DNA of 64,000 bases, from NCBI RefSeq assembly GCF_937616625.2, contig NC_065570.1, positions 506,001 to 570,000 of the forward strand, in the 5' to 3' direction. The stretch's first letter is position 1. Every line of letters begins with the position of its first letter. The DNA is from Mercurialis annua (Eukaryota > Streptophyta > Magnoliopsida > Malpighiales > Euphorbiaceae). A program made the position numbers and the translations under genes. Positions 23,048 through 41,535 of this stretch are shown here, in pieces. The notes below the pieces were generated by a model. The model was given only the letters and a program-made list of their open reading frames with translations, had not been told where the DNA came from and did no database searches.

Positions 23048-23812
23048 ATTCAAAGTGTGCGTTTCTCTGATTGACTTTTAACAATACAAGGTTTTTTCTT
23101 TATTTTGTTTACCATATATGTGTTTTTTTATTTATTTTATACTATATAATTTTGGAAATTACAAATGTTTTGATTATATGTTTAGATAGTTTGCACTAAT
23201 CTTGATATGCTTTCAATGAAATTTGAGTATCCCTTTCAATAGATTCTTTTATAGTTTTATACAGGTCAATAGGTTCTTTATGTGATTTCATTAAAATGTC
23301 AATAGTTTTGAGTATAATTTTAATAGATAATCTCAAATGGTATAAGGGTCCAATTTATCCAACAAATGCTTTTCTTTCCAATTATAAAAAAAGCCGTAAT
23401 TTAATAAATAAATAAATTTTAAAGGGTTTTTCATAATTGTAATAAGATTTAAGTAGATCTTTTTCTATGTATTTATACCATTTAATAGTTTTAATTTGGT
23501 TTTATAAAATTCTATGGTGGTTTTAATATATTTTGTAGTTTCATTTTATTGAGTATGTTTTAACTTTTAAGTAATGAAAAAAAAAACTTTAAGTATGATT
23601 TTAATATATTAAAATAAAACGTTTACAACTATTAAAATGTACTACTATTTAAATAAACTTGGAATACGTGAGACTGAATCGAAATGGGATAAAGGTAATG
23701 CTTGGGCGGGGCAATCATTTAGTATAACATATTTTATTAGATAGGAAAGAGTTGCAGTCATGAGTCAAATGTTTAAAATTAATGAGGAGAAAAGAGGCAA
23801 TTTTCTTTTTTA
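23048..23812 (+). repeat. Right copy of the diverged direct repeat flanking SPT4
   Basis: Downstream partner of 19484-20260 in the same orientation. Its end matches the presumed promoter/5' UTR of SPT4, yet no second SPT4 follows; MITE-like sequence begins about 50 bp further on. Confidence 0.65.
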
Positions 23813-23861
23813 AGAAAATCTTTGGAAAGCCGTATCTATTACTCACAAAAAAAGGAGAATT

Positions 23862-24290
23862 TTTTAGGTAGATTCAGTCTACCACGTCATCCATAAACTA
23901 AACCTATTATATTATGACACGTTATTAAAATAATGGCACTATCATAATACTACTATTCAAAAGTGTAAAAAAAAAATAGTAAGATTACAACAGTGCCATT
24001 ATTTTAATAACGTGATCATAATGTGATAGACTAGTTCATGTATGACGTGATAGACTGAGTCTATTTTAAAATCTCTCCACAACCTCATTTTTTTTATTAA
24101 TCCATGAATTAAACCTATCACATTATGATACGTCATTAAAATAATAGTATTATCTTATATTACTATTTAAAAGTGTAAAAAAATAATAAATAAAATTACG
24201 ATAGTGTCATTGACGTATCATAATATAATAAGTCGTTCCATGGATAACGTGATAGACTGGGTTTATTTAAAAATCTTTCACATAAGAAAT
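23862..24290. mobile_element. Two adjacent related foldback MITEs
   Basis: About 23862-24075 and 24096-24290. Each is an inverted repeat built on ACCTATYA...ATTATGA.ACGT.ATTAAAATAAT and its complement, with AAAAGTGTAAAAAA in the centre. Ends end in poorly defined AT-rich sequence, so duplications were not assigned. Confidence 0.7.
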
Positions 24291-24911
24291 CTCCCCATGT
24301 AATAAGAATAAATTATGCATCATACAATATTGATTCCATTTATTAATGAATTTTCCATCTTTGCAGAATTCATTTGGATTTGATGCCTTTTTTGAAAGGC
24401 GTAAGATTTGGGGCCAAGGAAAAGGAAGGAAACGCAACGTTTTTCTTGCTTATAATTATTCCGATTACATTATTAATTAAATAAAAGTTTGTTATATCCC
24501 CTCTGTTTCTCCATAAACAGCGTCGTACCTGGTTTTGCCTTTCCCCATCAGCATCGGTCTCTGTTGTTAGCTTATCTGATCTCCACCCAACTCACCCAAT
24601 CACATTCACATATTCAATTTCATTTCCTTTCGCTCAATTGATCAGGTTTTTCTTCCTTCTGTTTCTACCAATTGTGTTTCTGTTTTTGTTTTAATTTTCA
24701 TGTTTGATTGATTTGATTATCTTTTTATTGAAATTTTCGCGACATTTGATGTATTTTATGTTGATAATAAATTGTTATTGTTTAGCTTCGTTGACCTCAC
24801 TCAAAGTCAATGTCAGCTGTTAGTTTCCGTTATTAATTTGGATCATTAGGATGGGTTTTAAATTGTTTATCTAACCTCAGTTATTAATATTGCTACGTAG
24901 CTGCAGTGACA
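24291..24911. promoter_or_regulatory. JmjC gene promoter and 5' UTR with intron
   Basis: A probable non-coding first exon ends ATTGATCAG with GT at 24646; the acceptor CTGCAG ends at 24906, just before the start codon at 24912. Confidence 0.55.
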
Positions 24912-26090
24912 ATGGCTGCGGCAATTGCTAAGCGAGGCCTAGGAAATACCTCTCATTTTACTTGGAAACAAGTTCCTAGGATACTCAAAAAGGAGGTTTC
25001 TGATGACGACGACTGGTCGCCCTCCACCAATCATAAGAAACTGAGGCCCATTCCGAATTTTGGATTTTCGGATGGCGGTGGGATTCCTAAGAAGCGTAGG
25101 AGTGCCTTAGATAAGACAAGTAGTTCTGAAGATGTAGGGTTAAAAGATGATTCTGAAGATGGAATTTCAGAAGAATTGTGTATTATTAACATGAGAGAGC
25201 GCAAAAGAGCTAGGAATCCGAGTAGGGAGATAAACAAAAGTGATCACAAGGAAAATGTAGGTATTGTGAATGTTTCTCTGTCTATTTTAAAGGATGATTC
25301 AGAAGATGAGGAATTTTTTGTGAACATGAGAGAGCGTATTAGGGATACAACTTCACTTACTGAAATTAACAGAACGCGTCCTAAGGATACGAGAAGTGAT
25401 AACATTGAAAGTTCTTCTCCTTGTGGTGTAAAGCATGATTCACAGGATGAAGACTTGGAAGAATTGTGTAACAAGGGTTCCAGAGGGAGAAGTGTAGATA
25501 ATAAGAATTCTTCTCTACGTGCTTTGAAGCATGACTCCGAAGATGAGGACTGGGAAGGATCGCAAGAGCGCAAAAGAGCTAGAAATTTCTGTATTGGGAT
25601 GAATAGAAGGGATAAGAAGGATACGAGAGGGAAAAGTAAAAAATTTAAGAATTCCTCTCTATATGCTTTAAAGCATGACTCAGAAAACTTGGAAGCATTG
25701 GGCATTATGAACGTGCGAGAACACAGAAGGGCAAGAAATTCTAGAAGTGGCATAAACAGAAGAAATAACAAGGGGAGGAGAAAGAAAAGTAAGGATCCGG
25801 TAAATGATTCTCTTTGCACTTCAAAGGATGACTCAGAAGATGAGGTCCTGGACTTGAGAAAGCGCAGAAGGCATAGAAATTTAAATAGTGAGGTAGACAT
25901 AAGAAAACGCAAAGAAGCGAGAATGGAAGAAATAGATTCGATGAACTTTTCTCTCCGTACTTCATCTTCGTCATTAGCATCTTCTAGCTCATCACTTTCA
26001 CCTGTCAAGAGTGATGGTAGTAGCAGCAGTACATATGCTTCTGGATTTATGAAGGTTTTTTTCTCTATGACAATTGTTCATTTACTAAAG

Positions 26091-26136
<46 letters not shown>

Positions 26137-29100
26137 TTTGTTAATCTTTCTTCTTGTTTTAAGCAGGCTAAAACAGAAGCACGCCTTAAGTGTCACCAGT
26201 GCTTGAGAAATGAAAGGATAATTGTAGTCCCTTGTAAGAAGTGTAAAGGAAAAATGTATTGCATCCAATGCATTAGAAAATGGTATATTCTCTGGCTAAA
26301 TCTTTTACATTATTTTGTATTGTTAGGTTAGAATTTGTTTTGGTATTCAAATTTTCCATTATATTGTTTATAGGTACCCGGAGATGACAGAAGAGGAAAT
26401 TGCGGAACAATGTCCATTTTGTCGCAGAAACTGCAACTGCAATGTTTGTTTGCACTCCAGTGGATTGATAAAGGTCTATTTAATGCTGTCAGTTTATTCC
26501 CTCTAGTTGTAATGTTGAATTAAAAAGCATAAGAAACTGCTGTTGGATATTTTTTTACAAGTAGCTATTATTTCTTGCCTTTAGACATCAAGAAAGGACA
26601 TCAGTAACGCCGAGAAGGTTCAGCATCTACAGTATATGGTTAAGTCACTGATTCCTTTTCTTGAACAAATCTGTGAAGAACAAGCTCGAGAGATGAATAT
26701 TGAAGCCAGCATTCTAGGTATTTTTATTTTCTTTTAATTTTAGCTTCTTATGATTGTGTCAAATTTCATTAACAGCTTATAAGTTACAAGTTTTAATCTG
26801 ATTAGGTTCTTCCCATAAGATAGCTGCGAACTTCTGCCACAATGATGAGCGGGTCTATTGGTAAGAATCTCTTTCTTCTCAGGTTTGAAATTTAGTCAAC
26901 TTAATTGTTTGAAGTTAAAGCTTACTGACAGCATTTTATGTGTTTTGGAGCAGCAATCATTGTGCAACTTCTATTGTTGACTTCCATCGCAGCTGTCCAG
27001 AATGTGCTTATGAACTTTGTCTTAGTTGTTGTAAAGAAATCCGTGAAGAAAGCTTATCCAGTCGTGCTAAAATAAAGCTGCAATATGTAAATCGGGGCTA
27101 TGACTATATGCACGGTGGAGATCCTCTGCCTTGTGATATTGAAGATCCTGAGGATCAAAGCAAGCCATTAACTGTTATGTGGAGTGCCAATCATGATGGG
27201 AGTATCTGTTGTGCTCCAAAAGAATTGGGTGGCTGTGGCGGTCATGTATTGGAACTAAAACGTATTCTTCCACTGGGATGGATTTCAGAGTTGAGCCAAA
27301 AGGGAAGAAAATTATTGAGCCTTTCTGATGCCAAAAATACAAGTTTGATGTGTAAAAACTCTCAAACAGAAAGATGGATGCTTAGAAAAGCAGCTTCTAG
27401 AGAAGAATCTGAGGATAATTACTTGTTATGTCCTTCTTTGAAGGACGTTCAAGATAGTCAAGAGCTTTTTCAATTTCAGAACCACTGGGTTAAAGGTGAA
27501 CCTGTTATAGTTAAGGATGTTCTTGAGGCAACGTCTCATTTAAGCTGGGAGCCCATGGTCATGTGGCGAGCATTATGCGAAAATGTGGACTCGGATACAA
27601 GTGCTAAGATGTCTGAAGTAAAGGCCATGGACTGCCTGGCTTCTTGTGAGGTTGAGCACTGTTTAAAACAAAGATAAATTCATGTTTGATGCCACTATGC
27701 TTCCAAAATTGTTTTATCTTGTGAATAGTTTTAATTTGTCTTCTAGTGTTGCTAATGCTGATTTGCTCAAAATGTTCAGGTTGAAATTAATGCGCGCCAA
27801 TTTTTCAAGGGGTATACAGAAGGGAGAAGTTACGATAACTTTTGGCCTGAGATGCTGAAGTTGAAGGATTGGCCCCCGTCTGATAAGTTTGAAGACCTTT
27901 TGCCGCGCCACTGCGATGAATTTATAAGCGCTTTACCTTTCCAAGAATATAGTGATCCCAAGGCAGGTATCCTCAATGTTGCCGTAAAATTCCCTCCAGG
28001 TCTACTACAACCAGACATGGGTCCAAAAACTTACATAGCTTATGGCACAAAAGAAGAGCTGGGAAGAGGAGACTCCGTAACCAAACTTCACTGTGATATG
28101 TCGGATGCGGTAATGTCTAAATTGTTTGTCATGCTACTTTGTATGTGATATTTTTCTACATTAACCAATTGTTTACACGAGTTAACCTGGCTTGAAGGAG
28201 AAGAGAAGTTTATCAAGTATTGTGCAACTCTATGTTCTGAGAATTCTGGTGTAACTACCAAAACATTATAATTATTCGGACGTTTGGCCAATGTCCATTG
28301 CCTTGTAGTGGAACCATATCCGTCTCTTCTCCCTTGACTTCCAATGTTGCATGTGTTTCAATGTTCATACTCACGCTTGCACCACGGATAATCTAGAACT
28401 CCTATTATTTGAGCTCCTGAATCATTATATAACTATGTTTCTTCATTTTTCTAAAGATTTTTAAAGTAAGTTATGTTATGTAGGTGAACATTCTGACCCA
28501 TTCTGAAGAGGTAACCTTAGGAGAAGATCAGCAAGTTTGCATACAGAAGCTTAAAAGAAAACACAGGGCACAGGATGAGAAAGAGAGTCTAGAACGGGAC
28601 AACAAAAGTAAGCGCAATAGTAACACCATACAACCTGAAGAGTGCAGTGGCAGTTGGATGGAAGACATGGATGATGCATCTCTCATTGGAGAGACAGAAA
28701 ATAACTCTGAAATCAGTGAGAATGAGCTAAGAGAACCCATCAATGCTAATGCAAGTACCCAAGTGACAAAAGGGGAAACATGTGGTGCATTGTGGGACAT
28801 TTTTAGGAGGGAGGATGTCCCCAAGCTAGGAGAATATCTGAGAAAGCATCACATAGAATTCAGGCATACTTTTTCTTCTCCTGTGAAACAGGTACTATAT
28901 GCTGACTCTTGAGTTTTTTTTTTTTAATTCAATGCCAATTGTGGGATACTAACAGCTAACCTGGTTCCAAGTAGGTTATCCATCCAATTCATGACCAGTG
29001 TTTTTATTTAACTCTGGAGCACAAAAAGAAGCTGAAAGAGGAATATGGTTAGTGGATTAAGAAATCTGTATTTATATTCTTTTTGTGCTTTTTCCAAGAT

Positions 29101-29656
29101 TAGATTTCTTGACTGATCCTCTTGAATCATGTAGGTGTTGAACCGTGGACATTTGAACAAAGTGTTGGAGAAGCCGTATTTATCCCTGCCGGCTGTCCGC
29201 ACCAAGTTAGGAACCTCAAGGTATTTCATCCCCCTATTTTTGAACAGAAGATAGCGCTTTCAAACAGCTGCAATGATACTGCTAGTATAATAGTTATGAT
29301 ATTCTTGAGCACGAGAACTAAGCTTTCCCTTTTCTGCCTTCTTACTTGTCCGAGCAGTCATGTACCAAAGTTGCTGTGGATTTTGTCTCTCCTGAGAATA
29401 TCCATGAATGTCTTCGCTTAACGGAGGAGTTCCGACACCTTCCCAAAAACCATAGAGCAAGAGAGGATAAACTTGAGGTAATTAATCTTTTTCTGTTAAC
29501 AAGATACTCGAGTTCAGTAAACCTGACTATACCATTTAAGTATCTTATTGATCCTTTTTCCATCAACAGATCAAGAAAATGATAATCTATGCAGTTGAAC
29601 AAGCCATTAAAGATTTACAAGAGGTAAGTTTGATTCCACCATCAAATGACCTCTAG
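24912..29656 (+). CDS. JmjC histone demethylase of the plant KDM3/JMJ25-IBM1 type (12 exons)
   Basis: Exons: 24912-26054, 26167-26282, 26374-26473, 26585-26717, 26806-26860, 26954-27650, 27780-28109, 28484-28891, 28975-29047, 29135-29220, 29358-29477, 29570-29656; 1115 aa. Order: a long charged N-terminal exon with repeats of an acidic DSEDE cluster followed by a basic RERKRAR cluster; a RING-like Cys cluster (CHQC, CKKC, CIQC, CPFC, CNCNVC); a second Cys cluster (CNHC, CPEC, CLSCC); and the JmjC domain with Fe(II)-binding HCD at 28089-28097 and the distal His in GCPHQVRN near 29200. Relatives remove mono/dimethyl H3K9 in the nucleus with 2-oxoglutarate and O2. The C-terminus is tentative: exon 12 either reads through a perfect GTAAGT to TAG at 29656 or splices onward. 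Orthology within JMJ24-29 is unresolved. Confidence 0.9.
26094..26135. repeat. (AT)n microsatellite just after JmjC exon 1
   Basis: About 21 AT units starting 39 nt after the exon 1 donor, inside a short 112-nt intron. Confidence 0.95.
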
Positions 29657-30363
29657 TAAATTTTTAATGGCTTGTTATCAAATTTTTTGTCGAGCACAAC
29701 CTGTGGAAGACACCCGCCAAATGTTCATTCTTTTCGATTCGCAATGCGATGCCTTACTTTCGTCACCCATGGTGTCCACCAACCAGCAGATATTTTGTAG
29801 ACTGATATAAAAGTAGGTGTTTTATGTAATGCACCAAAGATAGAAGAATTTCAGTCACTGATCAACAGTTGATGTACATATGTTCCTCAATTCTGAATGT
29901 TTTCTTGCATAAATATTGCAAAGCGCAATCATTTTGCCAAAAAGATACAGGCTATATTTATATTTTCAAGTTGCTCCTTCATTCCTGGGGCAGAGTTGGC
30001 AGTCCGTGTCAGTGGATGTATCGAAATATAATTTACACATACATACAAATTAAAAGTTAAAGAAAAAATATTACTGTTATTTTCTCATTCTAAATTATTA
30101 CACTTTTCGGTCTATAATATTTATAGTTTTAGACTATGCCACATAGATTAAAAAAATAATAAATATTTTTTAATTTGTATATATTTTTTCTGAATTGCTT
30201 ATATTAATTGGACAGATCCATCCTAAAATTCTTATATTTTTAGTTTTTATTCCATCATTTGTGGTTTGTTTATAAACAAAATTATAAAAATGTTAGTTGT
30301 TTTAATTAGCATGAAATGATGAGGTATTAATGCCAAAAGGATCATATTTGTACAAAATAAATA
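29657..30363. other. JmjC 3' flank and AT-rich spacer
   Basis: 3' UTR candidates and AT-rich DNA; nothing else recognised. Confidence 0.6.
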
Positions 30364-30648
30364 CTCCTTTCGTCTTAAAATAATAGTCCACTTTCTTTTT
30401 TTTCACATAGTTTAAAAAACACAGTTAATGCTCTAAGTTTTCACAATTTTATCTTCATTTCTCCTATCACACATTTATTAAATGTCATGACTAATTTACT
30501 TTTTAGGTTAATGACTATAAATAATAAATTTTAAATAAGAGTAATATAAAAAAAATTAACAATTTAAATTGTAATTTACAAAAAATATGGACAACTATTT
30601 GGGATAAAGAAAAATAGGAAAGTGGACTATTGTTTTAGGACGAGAGAC
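30364..30648. mobile_element. Stowaway MITE
   Basis: Ends CTCCTTTCGTCTTAAAATAA and its complement, with AGTCCACTTTC-type subterminal repeats. TA duplications at 30362-30363 and 30649-30650. Confidence 0.9.
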
Positions 30649-30654
30649 TAATTT

Positions 30655-30765
30655 TTTTTTTATAATTGGAAAGGGAGAGCACTTATGGGAGAAATTGAAC
30701 TCACGACCTAGCAAAATACTGCTTACATTTATATCATTTGAATCATAACTCATTGGTACAAAATA
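30655..30765 (-). mobile_element. Probable tRNA-derived SINE, minus strand
   Basis: On the minus strand an A-box-like ATGAGTTATGATTCAAATG is followed about 40 nt later by the B-box-like GTCGTGAGTTCAATTT, with an A-run at the 3' end (T-run at about 30652-30660). No duplication was found, so boundaries are approximate. Confidence 0.55.
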
Positions 30766-31170
30766 AATAGTTAAAAGACTATTTAAATACACAATATTTG
30801 CTTAACACTAATAAACTAAAAGCTAATAGCATGAGTTGAGCCTATTTTTATGTTTGATTAATTTGTTTAATCTTACTCTTATAATTAATATAAGTTAGCT
30901 AATTAATTCAATTAAAAATATTTTAAATATTTATTTAATTAATTAATATTTTAAAATTTAAAATTATCATATAATTTGAAAAACACACAATACAAATCAG
31001 TCTATTAATTTGAGATGGAATGAATATATAATAAAGAATTCAATTGAGATTGAAATCCTTAAGAAATTGAAGTTTATAGTTAATTTTTTTTATTGTGATA
31101 AAAAATATAATATAAAATTTATAAAGAAGGTGAACGAATAATAAAACACAAATAATACTATGTTGATGGT
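30766..31170. other. AT-rich spacer
   Basis: Very AT-rich, no gene or element recognised. Confidence 0.6.
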
Positions 31171-31431
31171 CAGTAGCGGAACTAGGGAGGATCGGCCGAC
31201 CCTCCTCGCCGGAAAAAAATAAATTTTTTAAGTATATTTCCAGTAGGGGCGACCGCCTCTAGAAACCGCCCCTACGTGGGGGTGGTTTTTTTTTCTATAT
31301 GGGCGGTTAAAACTGCCGCTACAACTGTAAATTTATATATTTGCAGTGTATTACAGTCGTTTGATTTTATTTTAAATATCCGAACGTAAAAAATTTGGCC
31401 CTCTTAAATTGGAGTCATGGTTTCGCCACTG
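31171..31431. mobile_element. hAT-like MITE
   Basis: Ends CAGTAGCGGAACTAGG and TGGTTTCGCCACTG form an imperfect terminal inverted repeat of the CAGTGGCGGA type. Flanks TTGATGGT and TTGACAGT agree at 6 of 8 positions. A GC-rich inner hairpin (GGGGCGACC/GGGGTGGTT) is visible. Confidence 0.7.
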
Positions 31432-32518
31432 TTGACAGTTGAAGATTATAAAAATACTTATCAATTAGAAGACAAAGAAAATTGTTCTAATAATACTTAC
31501 TTGGCTATATTTAGCTTTGAAGACATGTTTTCCTCTTCTCTTTCCAAAATATTTTGTTCAATCAAACTATACAACCAAAGGCCTCCATTAGAGAAAACAC
31601 ACTCATTCTCATCCTTCCAAGGCTTAATCATCTACACATCTATGGATTATAAAATCAATAGTCTTCAATAAGTTCTTCTTACTCTTCAACACCTAAGCTT
31701 AGATCCTCAATCATCTACAAAACCCATATGTAATTTTTAGGTGCCTCCACAAACTCAATAAAATCATATTTTTGCTTCTCATACATTATTGGTGTCCATC
31801 TTCTCCCTTTATAGTCCAATTATTAGGATTTAGGGCAACATAGTTATCACCTATAATGACAATTTTGCCCCTTTAATATAAATCGTACTTATATGGGATT
31901 TATATCAAATACTTAATCTAATTTTTTAATGTTGTCCATCTCTATATAATAATAATAAAATAGATATTATTTTATATCTCTAATATTTTTAGAGAATTTG
32001 TTTTATACTGGCTGAACTTGAAGAAAATTTTACCTTTGACGATTGAGTAGTGTTACATAACCCTCCTTTTTAACCCACCTTCTTTAACCCACCTAACGTG
32101 GCAACAAACTAGTGGATGCATTAAAAGTTGTTTTTTGAGATATACATTTTTGGAGGGTAATTAGACGAATTAAATACTGACACGTAAGGAGGGACAATGA
32201 AAGAGGTACAAAATGGTGGATTAAATAGCATTTTCCTTAACGATTAACCGGATTATATTCTATCTCTATTAGAAAAGAAAAAAACAAATTTTATTTCTTT
32301 TTTATGTAGCCAAATAGAATACATTTTCCATTAAATGATTGAATGAGATTCCAATTCTCTTAAAATTCACATCAGCATATATATTAGGATTCCAATTCTC
32401 TTTCTATTATCTCGTAAGATAAATAATTTGATTCAAATTAAAATTTTTGTTTCTATTAAATAGGAACCAGATAGTCATTAGCAAACTGAAAGAACAAGAA
32501 CCAATACAATTAACTAAT
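31432..32518. other. AT-rich spacer
   Basis: Open frames here are short, without codon bias or family resemblance. Nothing supportable. Confidence 0.55.
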
Positions 32519-32519
32519 G

Positions 32520-32803
32520 GCTAAACTCATTTAGAGGCTCTTGTACTATCTCATTTTTGTTCAAAAAGTTCTTATATTATTTTTTGTTCTTTAAATCCCT
32601 ATACTTGGAAAAATTCTGATTTTTAGGTCCTTTTGAGGGACTGGAGGAACAAAAAAATTGTAAATAAAGGGACTAGAAAAAACCAAAAAATGACTTAAAA
32701 ATCAAAAATTATGTAAGTAGAGGAACTTGAAGAACAAAAAAATAGTACAGGGGCTTTTTGAACAAAAATAATATAGTACAAGGACCTTTAAATAAATTTT
32801 TAG
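32520..32803. mobile_element. Foldback MITE with long inverted repeats
   Basis: About 95-bp arms: GGCTAAACTCATTTAGAGGC at the left is complementary, with mismatches, to the right end; repeated motifs CTTGTACTAT and TTTTGTTC occur in each arm. Duplications not clear; ends approximate. Confidence 0.7.
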
Positions 32804-33256
32804 TTATCTCTAGACGAATTAAATACAAAGTAAATTTTTAGTTATCTTTTAAAATAGATTTTTTTATTTATGTTCTCTTTTTTTCTTGTTTCTTTCTCCT
32901 CCCTTTTTTTCTTCCACAATATTAGGTATAGACTCTATGCAGCTACTGTCAAATTTATGTCCCCTCACAAACGCACTCTCTCTCCAATTATCAAAAAGAA
33001 TAATGTTATCTCTCTCCAATTATCAAAAATACAAATGTTATGTCCCCTCATTTGTATTTTTGCTATTCATCTTTTAGAATTTAAACATGATTAAATAGTT
33101 TTAATTGTATATTTTTTATTTTAAACTTTTAAATATTATTCAACTCTTAATTATCTTCATATTTTTTATATTGTTTATCACTACAATAGTATTTATCTTG
33201 ATACATAGTATATCTTTTATTAATATTATATTAAATAAATTTATACATTATTTAAA

Positions 33257-33626
33257 GGATTAATTCCTAAAAAAATCACGAACTTTACACGAAATTTCAT
33301 TTTAATCATGACCTTTAAAAGTTGCCATTTAAAGGCACGAACTTTCATTTTGTTTCAAATCTATCATTTCAGTGTATTTTTGTTCACTAAATTCTTCAAT
33401 AAACCATTAATGAAAGACCCAAATTATAAATCGACATTAAATCTTATTATCTTTTAGTTAGAGTATATAGGATTAGGAATTTTTGGTTCGATAAAATACA
33501 CCGGATTTTACTTTGACGATAGATTTGAAACAAAATGAAAGTTCGTGCCTTTAAATGACAACTTTTAAAGTTCATGATTAAAATGAAATTTCGTGTAAAG
33601 TTCGTGATTTTTTTAGGAATTAACCC
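33257..33626 (-). mobile_element. 370-bp Mutator-like MITE, copy 1
   Basis: Terminal inverted repeat of about 100 bp starting GGATTAATTCCTAAAAAAAT. Perfect 9-bp duplication TTATTTAAA at 33248-33256 and 33627-33635. Its centre lies in the opposite orientation to copies at 61940 and 62956. Confidence 0.95.
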
Positions 33627-33764
33627 TTATTTAAATAACTAAAGGGGTTTAAACGGGTTGGTTCGTTAGCACGTTTAGTTAAAAAAATGTTGATACGTAT
33701 TATGTCGTGTAACCCATATAATATATGTGTTGTGTTTTACATGTCAAAACCGATTAATAATCAT

Positions 33765-33905
33765 ATCTTGTTCGTATTTAGGTTAATTATGTTCGTGTCT
33801 AAATAGTTATGGCCTCTTTATTATGGTTCGTGTCTAATTATGTTCGTGTTTAGGTTAATTATGTTTTAATCATAGTTATGTTCGTGTCTAATTATGTTCG
33901 TTTTT
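33765..33905 (+). repeat. Minisatellite-like array
   Basis: Imperfect repeats of a unit near TTCGTGTCTAATTATG, alternating with GTTTAGGTTAATTATG; five or so units. Confidence 0.7.
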
Positions 33906-33970
33906 TGCCATTTGACTTTAATTTATAACTTTATTTTCCAACTTTTGGCTATAGACCTTTATTTTTAAAG

Positions 33971-35241
33971 CAAAGGATCATTTTACTTCCTCAACTTGGC
34001 ACAAAGTATTAAAAAGGCAAAAATATGGAAAAATAACACTTTATCCTGAATTTGGTAAAATCGGGCAACCCCCACCAACCTCTCTTCCTCCACTCTCGCC
34101 CAAAAGAGTGAAATACACTTTCCATTTTTGATGGTTTTCTAAGGTGGGTTTAATGGAAAAAGATTTAAAATGCTCTTATTTTTTTAACATTATAAATTAA
34201 TACCTAATAATTAAAAATAATAATTTAATCCCTTCAATTTAAAACTTAAAATAATTAATTAACCCCCCGATTTTGAATTTTTAACAAAAAAATTAAACTT
34301 TTTGATTGAATTTATATAAATATCAATAATTTTATAAAATTAAAAACCGTTAAAAAATATATTTTATACACAACAAAACGATTTGCCCCTCGGAATAAAA
34401 AATTGACCCCCTCGGAATGGATCCGGTGTCTGTTCATCAATTTGAGAAACATACCCTCTGGATCTGTCTGTCTTTGATAAGGAGCAACAGTCTTTACGTC
34501 CCATGGGGCATCTTCAATGTTATATGATTGCAAATAATCAAAAACCTCCCTAAAAGAATGGGAATAACCTCCCTTAAACTTTACAAAACCAGATCAATTT
34601 ACCCCCTCATTTCAACTGTAAATACAAAACCGCCACCAATGTCGATTTTTTTTAAAAAACCCGGATACCAAGCTAACTCGCCGTCGGAAAAAAAATTTCT
34701 GGCGACCACCACCACTAATGAACAAATCCCAATTTTGAACAGTTGAACAAATTCCACCAAGGATCTATTCTTCGTTAAAAAATGATGAACGGAGATCCCT
34801 GAGATATGTTCTTCGTTGAACAGATCCCAGGAACATATCTGTTCTTTGTTGAACAGATTTGTTCCTTCGTTGAAGAACAGCTCTCAGGTGGATATGTTCT
34901 TCAACGATCCTGAGATCTAAAAGAAATTTCTGCCAAAAAAAATTTTCCGACGGCGGTGATCGGTCCTATCCGGTGGGTAGGTGGTATCCGGTGAGTGGTT
35001 AATTATTTTATATATATTTTTTTAATAAAAATAGAAAATTTAAAGTATTAATTGAATAATTGAAAAAAAAAACAAGGATCATTTTAAATTTTTAACTATG
35101 AAGAGTATGTTTCAAACGAGGGGTGAGAGTGAGAGTGGCCGAAGGGTTTTTTTATCCAGTTTTGTCAAGTTGTGGGGTGATTTGATCCGGTTTTGTAAAT
35201 TTGGGTGTATTTGATATTTCGTGGCAAGTTCAGGGTTTTTT
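33971..35241. mobile_element. Diverged relative of the Mutator-like element at 1980
   Basis: Left end GCAAAGGATCATTTTACTTC followed by CTCAACTTGGCACAAAGTAT resembles the element at 1980-9269. The right side keeps ATCCGGTTTTG and GATATTTCGTGGCAAGTT, but its last part is rearranged, so no duplication is visible. Inside are short repeats of GTTCTTCGTTGAACAGAT. No transposase seen. Confidence 0.65.
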
Positions 35242-35363
35242 TGATACTTGGCTCGAATTAAATCACTTGTGGAGAAACAATAGTATATAGCCATAGAAAA
35301 GAAAAAGCGGCAAACATTATCATCATCGGACATAACTGCTCATTTGAGTTGATGTAACTCAAA

Positions 35364-41535
<6,172 letters not shown>

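Noticed and set aside
25244..26008. 254-aa open frame on the minus strand
   Set aside because: Mirror image of the repetitive JmjC exon 1; Ser/Leu-rich translation is what antisense of acidic/basic repeats gives.
31417..31671. 84-aa open frame
   Set aside because: Starts inside a hAT-like MITE and shows no coding features.
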